Assembly (NCBI GenBank): GCA_030180135.1
Contig: CM058239.1
Coordinates: 75,337,823 to 75,401,822, forward strand
Source of the DNA: Orychophragmus violaceus
Lineage: Eukaryota; Streptophyta; Magnoliopsida; Brassicales; Brassicaceae
DNA: 64,000 nt
Direction: 5' to 3'
The notes below the pieces were generated by a model that saw nothing but the letters and a program-made list of their open reading frames with translations, was not told the origin of the DNA and ran no database searches. Below are positions 19,326 to 30,711 of this stretch, one piece after another (positions within the stretch are counted from its first letter, which is position 1; each line of letters starts with the position of its first letter). Made by a program: the position numbers and the translations under genes.

Positions 19326-20470
19326 TACTCTCCCTCTTGAAAAAGTTTCGGCCTCGAAACTGAATAATCTGCACCAAGAGAAAGCAAGTTAGCTTTCATT
19401 CTGCTTTGGGAGTTTAGGGTCTTACCTTGATGTTTATATGGTCTGGAGGTGAGTGGATTGTCTGGTGGTTCTCCTTTGAGCAGATAGGATAGTAATACTC
19501 CTCTTCTTTGGTCTGGTGTAGTGTCTCCTTTGTCTATCTTGCTCCTGCTCTCATTATGACCTGAAAAATGTTCAACACTTTGGCAAAGAGACAAGTGCAT
19601 TATGGGCTCTTTATCACAGAATAAGCAACTTGAATCATTCTCCTTAGAGTCAATTTCCTGTACTAATGATATCTCATCTTCTTGCAAGGTTAACAAGTTC
19701 TTTAACACAGCTAATGAATCATTAGAAATGAAACGTATCAAAGAAATACTTAGCTTGTTAATAGATGTTGTTATGTATTTGCTTGGGTCTGGTGGTTTCT
19801 CCTTGATGTTCTCCTTTTCTCTACTGCCTTGATCAGTCTGATCACTTAGTATAAGGACTATTTCTGAGTTTCTCCTTACATTCTCTTCTCTCTTGTGCTT
19901 TGTATCTGTAGAGATGCTCATTGGGAAGAACAAGTGCATTATATCTGTTCTTGGAGTACTTAAAACAGATTGTATTTTACTTGTACTTACTTGTTCAGCT
20001 TCAGTAGGTTGTGTGAGGGTTTGGACCCTCTGCTCTTGTGAGCTAGTGATCATTAAACATTCATCTTCTTTCCTGATCACAAAAACATGTTTCTCTGGTC
20101 TTTGATCTTCTTCCCTACTGACTTTTATTTGCTCATGCTCTTTACTGCTCAGTCCTTCTTTCCCTGTATCAAATCCTCTTGACAAAGACAAATGCATGAC
20201 ACTAGAACTGGAAAATAACAAATTAGAATGAGCTAAACTTTCACTGGTTTTAGCTAAGGCAATTTTATGTCCTAGTGATGTTTCTTTCAACAAGTTTTTT
20301 GATGGACAGGTTGCAGCAAAATGTCCTCTCTTATGACATCTATAGCATGTCTGATCTTTAAGTCTCTTAGAGTTAGTAGACTTACCTTGTGTTGGCAGAT
20401 TTAACAGTTTGAGTGAGGCATCAAAGCTGGGTCCGGTTGCATTGGGTGAAGCTTTGTGGCTTTGCTTCTG
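18713..20470 (-). CDS. TG2 Gag C-terminus and post-gag protein extending into the LTR
   Basis: An open frame of about 585 codons that continues the gag frame after one TAA at 20473-20471. It begins with the zinc knuckle CYRCHKRGHFAATC (near 20347-20306), then about 300 residues of charged, Ser/Thr-rich sequence with three motif copies (VMHLSLSRGFDTG, IMHLFFPMSIST, IMHLSLCQSVEHF). About 200 residues encoded within the LTR follow. Its middle (MKANLLSLGADYSVSRPKLFQEG) matches TG3 (MKADLLSIGAGYADSRSNLLQER), so this protein segment is shared by two subfamilies. Function unknown. The first ATG is internal, so translation probably depends on read-through or on a rescued gag frame. Confidence 0.6.
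   Translation of the reverse strand, partial: QKQSHKASPNATGPSFDASLKLLNLPTQGKSTNSKRLKDQTCYRCHKRGHFAATCPSKNLLKETSLGHKIALAKTSESLAHSNLLFSSSSVMHLSLSRGFDTGKEGLSSKEHEQIKVSREEDQRPEKHVFVIRKEDECLMITSSQEQRVQTLTQPTEAEQVSTSKIQSVLSTPRTDIMHLFFPMSISTDTKHKREENVRRNSEIVLILSDQTDQGSREKENIKEKPPDPSKYITTSINKLSISLIRFISNDSLAVLKNLLTLQEDEISLVQEIDSKENDSSCLFCDKEPIMHLSLCQSVEHFSGHNESRSKIDKGDTTPDQRRGVLLSYLLKGEPPDNPLTSRPYKHQGKTLNSQSRMKANLLSLGADYSVSRPKLFQEGEYDEDIKSSSTKEHGEDINQPTKTLGEKQLVCTRDICACLGSYLSHYEELSYKSTCSRNLTHQGIMESLNHNKWSSDEEVIQLLKQMILSLLHLEAQGFNQLQTRHWRPGEISKHSGDTFNHPGELSIKVPCTSSHMIRRIPLLLLHLPNLEPPEINHQQLFSLKFGQELKLSNIIQNVPRHSTFMPNLSRLKKIHLSISGQIFQ
19326..19340 (-). other. TG2 polypurine tract
   Basis: The element strand reads TCAAGAGGGAGAGTA directly before the 3' LTR. 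TG3 has nearly the same sequence at 30712-30727. Confidence 0.85.
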
Positions 20471-21034
20471 TTATGTTTTCTTTGGGTGCAACATCTCCAT
20501 GATCCTCTGCCATTCCTGATCCTGTTTTGCTTGAAGAGCCTTCTTAGCTTCTGCTTGGTAGGTGTAAGTGTTTGAAAACACATCTTTGGGCTTTGGATAG
20601 CAAACAGACTTGTGCTTAGGAGCAGTCTGCGTTTTAGATATAGGCTTCACTCTCTTGGTTGTAGCCTGAAGCTTCTCTACAAATTCCTTATGCATTCTGG
20701 ACATGAGATCTCTCCAATCTAGTATTGGTCTCTCGTAGATGGTTGAAGTGCTTTCTTTTATCCACCATTCATAAGCTCTTCCTGTGAATGCTGAGACAGC
20801 TTGTGTTAGCTTCTGATCCTTTGTGATTTTGTTATCTTGTAACCAATGCTCCATGTTGCTTTCCCACTGCAAGTATACTTCAGGATCATTGCTAGTTCCT
20901 GAGAAGACAAGGGATCCTCTCCTCTTGTTGGCTGGTTTCTTTGTGCTAGTTGGTTGTGCTTGAATGGTCATCAAAGTGTGGTGATGCTCTTTCTTCTTTG
21001 GTGAGGTTTTGTAGTAGTGGTACTTCTCATCCAC
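20471..21034 (-). pseudogene. TG2 Gag capsid region
   Basis: A 187-residue frame homologous to the middle of TG1 Gag: VYLQWESNMEHWL, AYEWWIKES and ILDWRDLMSRMHKEF correspond to the tryptophan pattern of the TG1 capsid. It ends with TAA at 20473-20471. The same frame resumes immediately with QKQSHKASPNATG, which matches TG1 residues before its last knuckle, so the stop is an interruption inside gag. The first knuckle of TG1 has no clear counterpart. Confidence 0.75.
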
Positions 21035-21114
21035 TGCCTCATCATAATCTGAAGTTTGATAGCCTCGTTCTGTCCATGAATCTTCTTCTTGATAACATGC
21101 TTCCTTGAGATAGC

Positions 21115-21303
21115 TTATGGTACAGTCTGGTGGATCTGGTTCAATTTCCTCTCATGTGGTTCTTCTTCAAAACTAGAATAGTCTTCTGGCCATGGAGGTT
21201 CTTCATAATTAGCTTCTACATCAGATGATGCTGAACTGTTTCCTTGGCTCCATTGATCTTCAAGGTTTTGTTGGTAGAAATCTTCTTCATCTGAATCTTC
21301 CAT
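21115..21303 (-). pseudogene. TG2 Gag N-terminal fragment
   Basis: A 62-residue acidic frame starting MEDSDEEDFYQQ. Near 21145-21165 the correct frame shifts by one base: the neighbouring frame reads EPDPPDC and runs into the capsid fragment (21034 leftwards), matching VEPKPPDQ of TG1 and EPPDQY of TG3. A frameshift therefore separates the N-terminus from the capsid. Confidence 0.65.
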
Positions 21304-22041
21304 AGTTGCTGCCTCTAGTGCTTAGCTGCTAGCAAGAGAGACAATAAAACTTATCAGTTCTTTTGGGGTCTGGTTGAAATTAAACAAAAAGGTAAGAAAC
21401 TAATACTATTTTTTTTGTCTTTTTGAATGAATGCTTGAAGTAAAATGGGAAACTAAAATCTGTGACAAAGAAAACTAATGAAACCTTTACTTTTTTTTGA
21501 ATTTTTGATTTTGCAAACTAAAAAAGGATACTGGATCATCTAGAAAAGGAAACAACTACTTTTTTGACTTGGACAAAGAGAAAAACGAATTCAAAGACAT
21601 AAACTTCTTCTTTTTGGTTTTTATGATGCTTAAGAACAATGCAACTTCTGGAAAACTTAAAACTCAAACAGAAACACAAAACTGATGCAAATCTTTTGGT
21701 TTTTGGGTTTAAAGATGCAATAGATGAATGAAAATCAGAAACAACTAAAGAGCAAATGCAAAACAGAGACTATTTTTGTGATTTTCGTTTTTGGATGCAA
21801 AATGACTAAATAGCAGAAACTAGTATGTAATGAAACTTTGTTTTTAGGCTTTTCTGATTAATGATGCAATGAATCAAAATAGAAAACTGAATGGATCTAA
21901 ATGAAAGAAATATGAATGCTAAAACAGATTGAAAATAGAAACACAATTTTTATGGGTTTTCGATTTGAATGAAATGAAACAACAAAAACTTAAAGAGATA
22001 AAGGTTGGATTGATACAACCTGAGGGGTATGAACTTTTGAA
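21304..22041 (-). other. TG2 leader
   Basis: No gene. It has recurring oligo-T runs and GATGCAAA/GATGCAAT words separated by A-rich DNA, as in TG1. Confidence 0.6.
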
Positions 22042-22053
22042 GCTCTGATACCA
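22042..22053 (-). other. TG2 primer binding site
   Basis: TGGTATCAGAGC on the element strand, complementary to initiator tRNA-Met, touches the LTR end. Confidence 0.92.
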
Positions 22054-23086
22054 GATGATACAGCCCTGGAATCACTCCAATGCTAAGATCACTTGATGAT
22101 CAGATGATTTCTAAGCCAAGCTTGCGGAAGATGGATTGAAGGTAGTGTGGTGGTGGAACTTGTGATTGACTCTCTCAACCAATGGGTTTGATTGACTCTC
22201 TCAATCTAAGAACAAGCTATCTGAATCAATCAAATAGATTGATCTGAAACTCCTAAGAACAAGGTGAATCACTCACAATATTCAAAGAAGGAACACTTCA
22301 CAAAGAACTCAAACTTTGGAAGAAAAACAGAATAATTCTATTACTTTAAAATGGTTAAAAAGGGTGATTTACAATGAATTTGAACCTGAGCTTTTATAGG
22401 CTCATAGACAACAGTCTGAAAGGCCTAATACAAGAAAAGAATCGAAAAATATAAGGAATATGGCCGTTGGGATTTATTGGAATATTTGGCCAGAAATGGA
22501 AAGATGAATCTTCTTAAGTCTTGAAAGATTTGGCATGAATGTGGAGTGTCTAGGTACATTCTGGATGATGTTAGAGAGCTTCAATTCGTGGCCAAACTTC
22601 AGGGAAAAGAGTTGTTGGTGATTGATCTCCATTGGCTCCAAATTAGGCAAGTGTAAGAGTAATAATGGGATCCTCCTGATCATATGGCTGCTGGTGCATG
22701 GGACCTTGATAGATAACTCTCCTGGATGATTAAATGTGTCTCCTGAATGCTTAGATATCTCTCCTGGTCGCCAATGTCTTGTTTGTAACTGATTGAATCC
22801 TTGAGCCTCCAGATGAAGCAAGCTGAGAATCATCTGTTTTAGAAGTTGAATAACTTCTTCATCTGAACTCCATTTATGATGATTCAAACTCTCCAGGATT
22901 CCTTGATGAGTTAAGTTTCTGGAACAGGTTGATTTGTAGCTTAACTCCTCATAGTGGGAAAGGTATGATCCAAGACATGCACATATGTCTCTGGTGCATA
23001 CAAGCTGTTTCTCTCCAAGGGTCTTGGTTGGTTGATTTATGTCCTCTCCATGCTCCTTGGTTGATGATGACTTGATTTCCTCATCA
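22054..23086 (-). repeat. TG2 5' LTR
   Basis: GATGATACAGCCC...CCTCATCA, 1033 bp. It keeps the LTR part of the post-gag frame open (22474-22887) and near-identical to the 3' copy. Confidence 0.92.
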
Positions 23087-23105
23087 CTACCGCTGCTTGG
23101 TTTGT

Positions 23106-23494
23106 TTGAACTAACCTGACATGTTTTGTTGTTAAAATTGGCCTAAATCTACTTTTTACGCTAAACAAGACGTGCAAGTATAACATCTTTTTATAAAGGG
23201 TTCTAGAAGTTCGAAGAAGTGTAGGAAAGGTTTTCAAACTACAACGACGAAATTATGTGAGCAGTAGGGATGGTTTTTAGATAGGAGAGAATGTATCCTT
23301 TTGAAAGAATGATAAGTTTATATTAAGAATTTTTTTTTTTACATTATGATTTGCCTCGAAATTGAGGTGATTGTTGGAAGTTAAAACCAGAGAAAACTAC
23401 TTTTAAGCTTATCGAGTACGAAGCCAAAACATAAACCCATTTTCAAACACGCAGAGTTATTAGTCGAGTCTTTACGAATTTGTCATTGAGTTTG
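23106..23494. other. Intergenic DNA, nothing recognised
   Basis: A/T-rich sequence following the SINE-like head. The short frames have no recognisable product. Confidence 0.4.
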
Positions 23495-24496
23495 TGATAG
23501 TAATGTTTTTCGGTTTCAAATGCTATCAATTCCTCAAGAAACTAACTGTGACGTTGTAGTATTAAGAGGTGTAAATCCTAATGAATAGAAAATAGAACAC
23601 GTGGAATACATACAATCATATTGAGCTAAGCCAACTCAACAAAAGAGTTTGAATCTATAAATCTTAATGATATTGAAAGCAAGCGCTAGCTAAAACGAGG
23701 TTTAGCAAATGATTAAAAGTGAATTCTTTGATGAGGCTGTGGAATTCGGATTATCTAAAGGTAATCCATGATGATGATACAATCACACAATGTTAATGTA
23801 TACCTAAGATCACAAATTTAAGATAATTCACTTCCATTTACAAACTCTTATGCTAATTAAGTAATCAATCACCTTCCATTGGTAATCACAAGACAAACAT
23901 TTATTTAGATTTCCTAATCTTTAGATTTAGTACATTGAGCTAGATTGTCCTTGATATTAATCCCTTTGAGATTTCCATAATAAAGAATAATTCTTAAGCA
24001 ACTAACAAGCATGCAAAACAACTATGAGCTAAGAATCTAAATCCTCTAATTTGGTTCTTTAAGGAATTTCATCGAACATCTTCCGAGCAAGAAATTAATT
24101 CCCTAAGATCTAAATAACCAAATCAATGTTCATCTAACATTAAAAAAAGAGAGAAGGATCAATCACTATTTAAGCCCTAATCATCATGTATATACCCTAA
24201 TCACATCCTAATCAACCTCATATTAGAATTCTAAAAAGACTACTCACTAATCTACATTTTTCCAAGAAACCCAAGAAGAGTATGTTAAGAAACATGATTA
24301 CGAAGTTGAATAAATAAGAGATTAAGAAGATTGAAGAGATAATTGCACTAAAAATCAAAAAAAAAATTATAAAACTTAGAACCCTAAAAATGCATAAGAG
24401 AAAAGAAGATAGTATCTTGGCATATAAATGTATTTAAAGGTGTTTGGGGCAAGCTGAATCAACTTGAGACAAACAAGAGACAACCCCGGTACTGAC
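23495..24496 (-). repeat. AthC: old Athila-like LTR, first part
   Basis: It resembles the first two thirds of the AthA/B/D LTRs in word order (GTAGTATTAAGAGGTGTAAATCC, the CTTTAAGGAATTTC region, the ACTACTCACT region) but is strongly diverged. It continues at 36082 beyond AthB. The left boundary is approximate. Confidence 0.4.
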
Positions 24497-25668
24497 TGAT
24501 AGGTCAGATCTCAATCCCTATTCTAACTGCAAGTGCACAATGTCGAACGATGTAGTATCTAGGGTATCGAATCCACAGAGACTCATGTTTCACGCGATAG
24601 ATTATATATAGTCGAATTAAGCTAAGCAAGACAGATGAAAGCAGTAAACAAAGCAAGTAAGCAAACGGTGTGTGATCAATAAACGAAGGCGCTAGACTTA
24701 GGGAAGTTCTCAGGAAATCAAGAACACAGATCAACCAATCAACCAGGATTCATATATCAATGTTCTAGAACTAGAATCACAATTATATAACAAACCAACT
24801 CTCGCTGTGAATTCTAACTATGTCTAACAACCTAGAAGACCAAATCTCTTTGTGAATTCTAGAGCTCTAAACATGCATTTAATTCAGGTTCTTTTGTTCA
24901 CAAATTCCCTAAGGAAAATCTCTTTGCGAATAGGTAATTTGCTCAGCTAGGTTTTTCTAATCAATTAACCAACTCTCGCTGCGCTAATAAATCTGATGTC
25001 AATAATCCAAGTAGCTAATTCAGATTATGCATTAAGAACAACCAAAATGAAGAACTAGATGCTTTGAATCCAATTATTGAATCAATCTATAATTCCATAA
25101 AATCCCTAATGAGAATCCCTAAATCTAACAAGAAAACTACTCAGACATGCAAATCATAACAATAGGCATAATCAAAGTAGAAATCATATAAAACCAAAAG
25201 AATAAGAACATGGGTTCAAAATCTCTTCTCTCTCGAGTACAAGACCTGCCCCAAAATCTCCTAATCTTTCTTGGAATAAGCTTAGAACAAAACTTGAATG
25301 AAACTTCCCTAACAAGTGGCTGTAAAACTTAATAAATAACTTAAACACGTTTTGGGGTCGAATTAGAAATAATAGAAACTTCTGGGCTTCTGTGTAAATC
25401 TTCAAGTCTTGTCTGAAATGCCGCGTACAGTCTGCTATCGAACACGGTGTCGACCGACACCAGTTTAATGTCGATCGACACCAACACCAACAATCGGCTC
25501 CAAAGTCTTCTTCACGTACAAGTGTTCCCAGAATGCTCCAAAATCTCCAATTAACTCCAAACGTATGTAAACCTATAAAAGACTCGATAGACTCCAGGAT
25601 ACAAGGTTAAATACTCAATATATACACTTATATCATGGTTGAAAACCTATAAAAACCACGATATATCA
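24497..25668 (-). repeat. AthB 3' LTR
   Basis: TGATAGGTCAGATC...CGATATATCA, 1172 bp, with a palindrome pair at 25447-25460 and 25468-25481. Confidence 0.93.
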
Positions 25669-25683
25669 ACTCCCCCACACTTA
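25669..25683 (-). other. AthB polypurine tract
   Basis: Element strand TAAGTGTGGGGGAGT directly before the LTR. Related copies lie at 25837-25848 and 26568-26580. Confidence 0.82.
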
Positions 25684-26981
25684 GCCTTTGCTTGCCCTCA
25701 AGCAAACATAAAGCCAGAGTATGAAAAAGAGGTTTGAAAACACATAAACTCATTTTGTCTTAGGAACATCGCATTCACATTCACTTAGTAAACCACATGA
25801 AAACATCCCTGCAGATATGAAGACGACAATGTACTTCCCCCACACTAGCAACTGTCCCAAGTAAACTCTACAATAAAGATAGAACATCCAAATTCACTAC
25901 ACTAACCTCTGTATATAATTAAGTTTGGTCTCACAAAGGGAGTATCGATCAGAGGACACATGGACTCAACCCAGTCAGTACCTGACCACCAAACTGTCAG
26001 TTTCTGGTTCCTTTCTTCTCCCTTTCTCCCTTAGCAACTGATTTTTGCCCATAGGGTATCATTTTATTTTTTTCTATCAGTGCTCTTCCCTTTTTATTCG
26101 GGGTGTTACTTTGGACATGTTTCCATGGATACACATGAGGTAATAGGGATCTCTACCACTCCCGTGACAACTTCGAAGCTACTAGCTTATCCGCAGTTTA
26201 TTTCTTTTTACTTTCAAAGGAGGGGAAAAGGGAACAATACTCAAAGAGGTTTACAAGCTGTGTCAGGCACGTTAGAGGAATCCGATCCAGAGATACCAAG
26301 CCCCTAGGTGAGAAAATTAAGTCAAGATTAGAGGTGAAGTTAGTAGTGGATCCTCTAAATACCTGAGAAGACATGGGTGTCCTTGGTAAGTTGATCCGTA
26401 TGTTGTCATAGAGCTACTGCAAGTCTGTCCAATGGTCACTTAGTTCCTGTTCTAGCGAAAATTTCTTCGGAAAATCATAGTTTCATACTAGTTTTGACTC
26501 AATAAAAAATTTTGAAAACAAAGGACTGACTCCAAGAAAAGAAAGCAAACGGTGGTTAGTAACTACCTCCCCCACACTTAAACAACACTGTCCCCAGTGC
26601 TATTGCAGCTTGGTTTCGGAAGAACAAGGTATAACCAGCGAAAAGCTCGGAAAATCAGAAACCTTACATGCAGTCGCGGTTGGTGTCGACCGACACACAA
26701 CTAGTGTCGAACGACACAAGGCTTTGGTCGACACAAATCTGATCCGAATCGAGCGTCCTCGATTATGGTCCGTGTTTTCGAGTTTGGTGTCGACCGAAAC
26801 TAAAGGGTGTCGAACGACACTTCTGTCTTCAACCTGTTCGTCAAGTTCAGAAACACCAAAAAACCTAAAAAATCAAAGAAACAAAACCAAAAAGCAAAAA
26901 TAAAAGATAAACTGACCCAACAGTGGGTTGCCTCCCACTCAGCCCTTGTTTTCAGTCATTAGCTTGACTATGGGTAGGTAT
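25684..26981 (-). other. AthB 3' untranslated region
   Basis: No gene. It is parallel to AthA 9514-11414, with palindrome pairs at 26683/26704 and 26787/26807 and the conserved GGTTGCCTCCCACTC block at about 26927. Confidence 0.7.
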
Positions 26982-28628
26982 TCAGGCTCCTGGGGGGTTC
27001 GACAGAGGCTGTGAGTGCCTCTGCAAAAGTCTCCTCATCCATGGGGGTTTATAGGCAGTATCAGCATGAGATCGTCCAAGGAAAGAGGGAATATATCCAG
27101 GGAGGGAGCGTAGCTTGGGTGGTATATAGCGTTTCCCTGCATTTACAGCATTGAAGTTAGGAGTATCAAGTTTAGAGGATGCGTACCTTCGCTTTGGTGG
27201 AGATCTGATATTTGGAGCTTTCTGCTTATGAGCAGTTGCAGGCTCCGAAGATGTTAGAGTAGATTCCTGAGGAACCACCATCTTCTTGTCTCCAATATCA
27301 GACACTGTAGCCTCCCAAATCTGAGCTTCTTGTTCTTGCTGAACACTGAAAGCTTGACCATCAATGGTGGACTTTCGCAGCTTATCCATCTTGAAGTGCA
27401 GAGGCTTATCTTCCAGGTGGAGATCAATCATACCATGCCTCACGTCAATCAGTGCTCCACCTGTGGCTAAGAAGGATCTGCCAAGTGGCAGAGAATCATC
27501 TGGTTCCATGTCATATTTCAGCACCACGAAGTCTGTCGGAATCAAGTAGTTTCCAACTCTGATAGGGATGTCTTCAAGAACTCCTTCTGGAATCCTCTTT
27601 AATCGATCAGATAGGATTAGAGAGATCATAGTCTGCTGAAAGTCTGCCAATCCCAATCTCTCAGCCAAAGAGTATGGCATGAGATTCACACTAGATCCTA
27701 AATCACATAAGGAGTGCTTGAAGCTGTCCTTGAAGATAGATCAGTCTAGCACAAAAACACCGGGATCCGGTAGCTTCTCTGGAATCTGATTAAGCAGCAC
27801 ATAACTGACTTGTTTAGAAACCACCACCACCTCTTCTTCTAACTCTCCATTTATGGAGATCATCTTCTTTATGTATCTCTGCAGACAAGAGTGAATTCGC
27901 AACGCATCAGCTGGTGGGATCTCATTCAGCTTCTTATCCATTACTTCCATGCAATTGGCTTCATCAAGCTCTTGTTTAGACTGCACAGCTACCCTGGGGA
28001 AGGGTATAAGAGGCTTGTAAACCTGCTTTTCAGCAACAACACGAGATTTGAGTGAAGCTGGTTCTGCCCGACCGTAGTGTCGATCGACGCTGAAGTGGTG
28101 TCGATCGACACTCAACGTATATCCTGAGTCCTTCGCAGATTTTCCAGCAGTGTCGACCGTGGAATCGAGCTTGGTCGATTTTCGTTCGTTATGAAAACTC
28201 GAAATCACTGTTGAAACTGGGTGTTGACCGACATTAAGAGGATGTCGATCGACACTGAGAGAAATATTCAGAAGATCAATGTCAATCTCGGTCAATTTTG
28301 GTCCGTCGAAACTCTCGAACTCAGGTTTTTCAGTGGATGTCGAGCGACACTGAGAATGTTTGTCGATCAACGCTGAGTCCGCAGCTTCAGATTCTTGACT
28401 GTTATCTACGATTTTCGCAGCCTTGACCTCGAATCCTTGTTCTTGATCCAACTCATCTTCAATTTGAACCAAAATAGCATTGATATGAGCATTCTGAGCA
28501 TTCTTCCCCTTGATTGAACCTGAAATATGAGCTACTTGTGTATCCAGTTGCTTAACATGAGTGTTCAAGGACTCAAACTTCCCATTGAAATCAGTGTACA
28601 GGGCATCAAACTTCGAGTTAAAGCTCAC
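26982..28628 (-). pseudogene. AthB protease region of Gag-Pro
   Basis: Two frames in the same phase (27741-28628 and 26982-27689) separated by a TGA at the place where AthA has a cysteine codon. They cover the coiled-coil-like FESLNTHVKQLDTQVAH and a spacer rich in SVDRH-type heptads encoded by palindrome pairs (28077/28098, 28221/28242, 28337/28360). Then come LPDPGVFVLD, CDLGSSVNLMPYSLAERLGL (protease site), LPLGRSFLATGGALIDVRHG, and the basic tail ending near LLQRHSQPLSNPP. A TAG just upstream (28646-28648) interrupts it again. Athila-type protease; pol does not follow. Confidence 0.82.
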
Positions 28629-28766
28629 TGTGGTCTGCTGCTGTCCCTAAAGAAGCTGCTCCATCATGGTTTCCAATCTGCTCTCTTGTGTAGGTGCATG
28701 AGGTGTTTGGTAAGATGAAGCTCCATAGTTCCTTGTGAAGGAATTGTTGTGCTTCTGGAAAGGCTT

Positions 28767-29320
28767 CTAGAATGCAGACTTCTGAGTGAAAGTAGCAAGA
28801 TTTTGAGTACCATACTTCTCAAATCCAGACCCTCCAATGTAATTCACAGCCTCTTGCGGACACTCTCCAGTCTCAGATGTCTCATGTGGCTGCTTCTTCC
28901 CAAGAAGAATGCTATGGACAGTGTCCAACTTGTTATTCAACTCAGCTATCTGTGATTTATTAGCTTTCCCACCAGATTTCTGCCTCTCTAGATCAGCATT
29001 CTTAGCGCTATTGCTGCTCATCAAGTTTTCAATTAACACTTTAGCTTGCTCGAGAGATTTAGTATTGGAGTACCATTGCTAGCAGCATCCAATGCCATCT
29101 GGTACCATAGATCAACACCTCTGAAGAAAATGCCTAACAGCTAAACTCCAGTGAAACCATGATGAGGACAGTCTCTTTGGTACATCTTAAATCTCACCCA
29201 AGCAGTCTTAAGAGACTTTGTAGGTCTCTGCTTGAATATCAAAAGATCCTGTTTAAGCTGATCGGAACGAGCATCATCATAGAAGTGTCTCAGGAATTCC
29301 CTCTTCACTGGATCCCAAGA
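28767..29320 (-). pseudogene. AthB Gag, part left of TG3
   Basis: Contains the second half of the Athila-type gag domain (VKREFLRHFYDDARSDQLKQ, RPTKSLKTAWVRFKMYQRDCPHHGF) and, after a frameshift near 29050, a linker with LIENLMSSNSAKNADLERQ and AVNYIGGSGFEKYG. The N-terminal half is at 34065-34696 beyond TG3. Confidence 0.8.
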
Positions 29321-30711
29321 TGATGTGAGATCGGAGGCGGGTGGTCGAGTGGTCGAGAGGGATCGATCGACGTGATGGGGAATCGATCGATACCGGGTGG
29401 ACGATGGGACGAGGAATCTGGCCGAAGGCGCTCTCTTCCTGGTCAGTGGGTGATTAGATGGACGTGTGAGGCTTAGGACAAGAACAAGAGCAACTTGAGT
29501 AACACAAACAAGCAAGCTAAAGCAACAAGAGATTTCGAATCCAAGGGGAAGCCGCGCAAGGACGAAGAAATCGATACAACCTCTAGGGTTTCTTTTTTGC
29601 TAAAACATACCTGAGTTTATTGAAAACAAAAAGTGGCTTTAAATAGCAAAAGTAATAGGGTTACAAGACTTAATAATGGGCCATAAAGAGGTCTGGTAGA
29701 AATTATTAAGAATAGAATGCAAGGAAGAAGGTTGGACGGGCCAGATTCTCCTTCTCTTGAAGCGGGCCTTGGTTTACCTCATTAAAAACCTTAGTGGGAA
29801 AACCCAATTGGGACAAAACCACACTTAAGGGAAAAAGAGTATAAACTAATGCCCATGGAGATGTTGCTCGTACTCCTGGTCGCCATACATAAGTCTGAAG
29901 CCCACTAAGTCCGTGAGCTCCCAAATAAGGCAGGTCCAGCAACCTTCGGATTTGATCTTGCATATCTTCTTGGTCCGAGCTGGTATTGGTGTGATTCCAA
30001 CTCTCATGCATTCCCTGATGAATCAATAATCCAGAAAAAGTTCCTTTACTCCTTGATTCATCCTGGTTCATTCTGAGCACTCAAAAATGTGCAAGTCGGT
30101 ATTTATCGCGTTCCCTGAAAATCATCTGTTTTGAAACGGACATAACTTCTTCATAGAAGATGTTCTTGAGGTGATTCAACTTCGTGCAGATTCCTTGATG
30201 AGTCAGGTTTCTAGAACAGGTTGAGTTTCAGCTTTATTCCTCTTTGTCCATTCGCAATCCTCTCTTGAATTTACCTATATCCGCGGACAGGGCTAACTGG
30301 ACAGCTTCTAGACATCCTCCTAGTTGATCTCGAACCCAATCTGATTCCTTCTGACCAAACTATTCCAAATGGAATACTTTATGATGAATATCAGGCCTGG
30401 CATGATTGGCTTGAATCATCTCTCCTATGTACATCTTCCAGGACACGGTTAGGGCTCCGGGAGGTCGGTTGTCGACCGTCTCCAAATGGGATCGTTCCAA
30501 TTGGGTTCTGGAACGATCATCACTCCTGAAACATGCTGTTGGCTTATGAATTCCTGATATCACGTCATATTGTCTGGCATAACTTGCAATGGCCTTCTGA
30601 ACCTCCTCAGGTACGTTCTGCGGGGTCGGGGATAGCTCGGTCAGCCTGCTGGTCGAGGCTGGTACGTACAGCTCGTCCGGGTCGGGTCTGGAGGATCCGA
30701 TGTCCTCATCA
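29321..30711 (-). repeat. TG3 3' LTR
   Basis: TGATGTGAGATCGG...CCTCATCA, 1391 bp. Two CGATCG cores 20 bp apart (29364, 29384) form a diverged palindrome pair. It contains AACCTCATTAAAAACC-like sequence (29775), similar to CopG 2410. Confidence 0.9.

Larger units (their letters stand above)
18291..23086 (-). mobile_element. TG2: complete gag-only LTR retrotransposon
   Basis: A 4.8-kb minus-strand element with 1.03-kb LTRs, an initiator-Met primer site (22042-22053) and a polypurine tract (19326-19340). The 2.7-kb internal region holds only gag-type coding sequence. Perfect target-site duplication CTACC (18286-18290 and 23087-23091). LTRs differ by about one percent by eye. No room exists for pol, so it must have moved with proteins from elsewhere. 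Confidence 0.92.

Noticed and set aside
23106..24480. A host gene between TG2 and AthB
   Set aside because: Only short frames in AT-rich DNA; most of the stretch follows Athila LTR word order.
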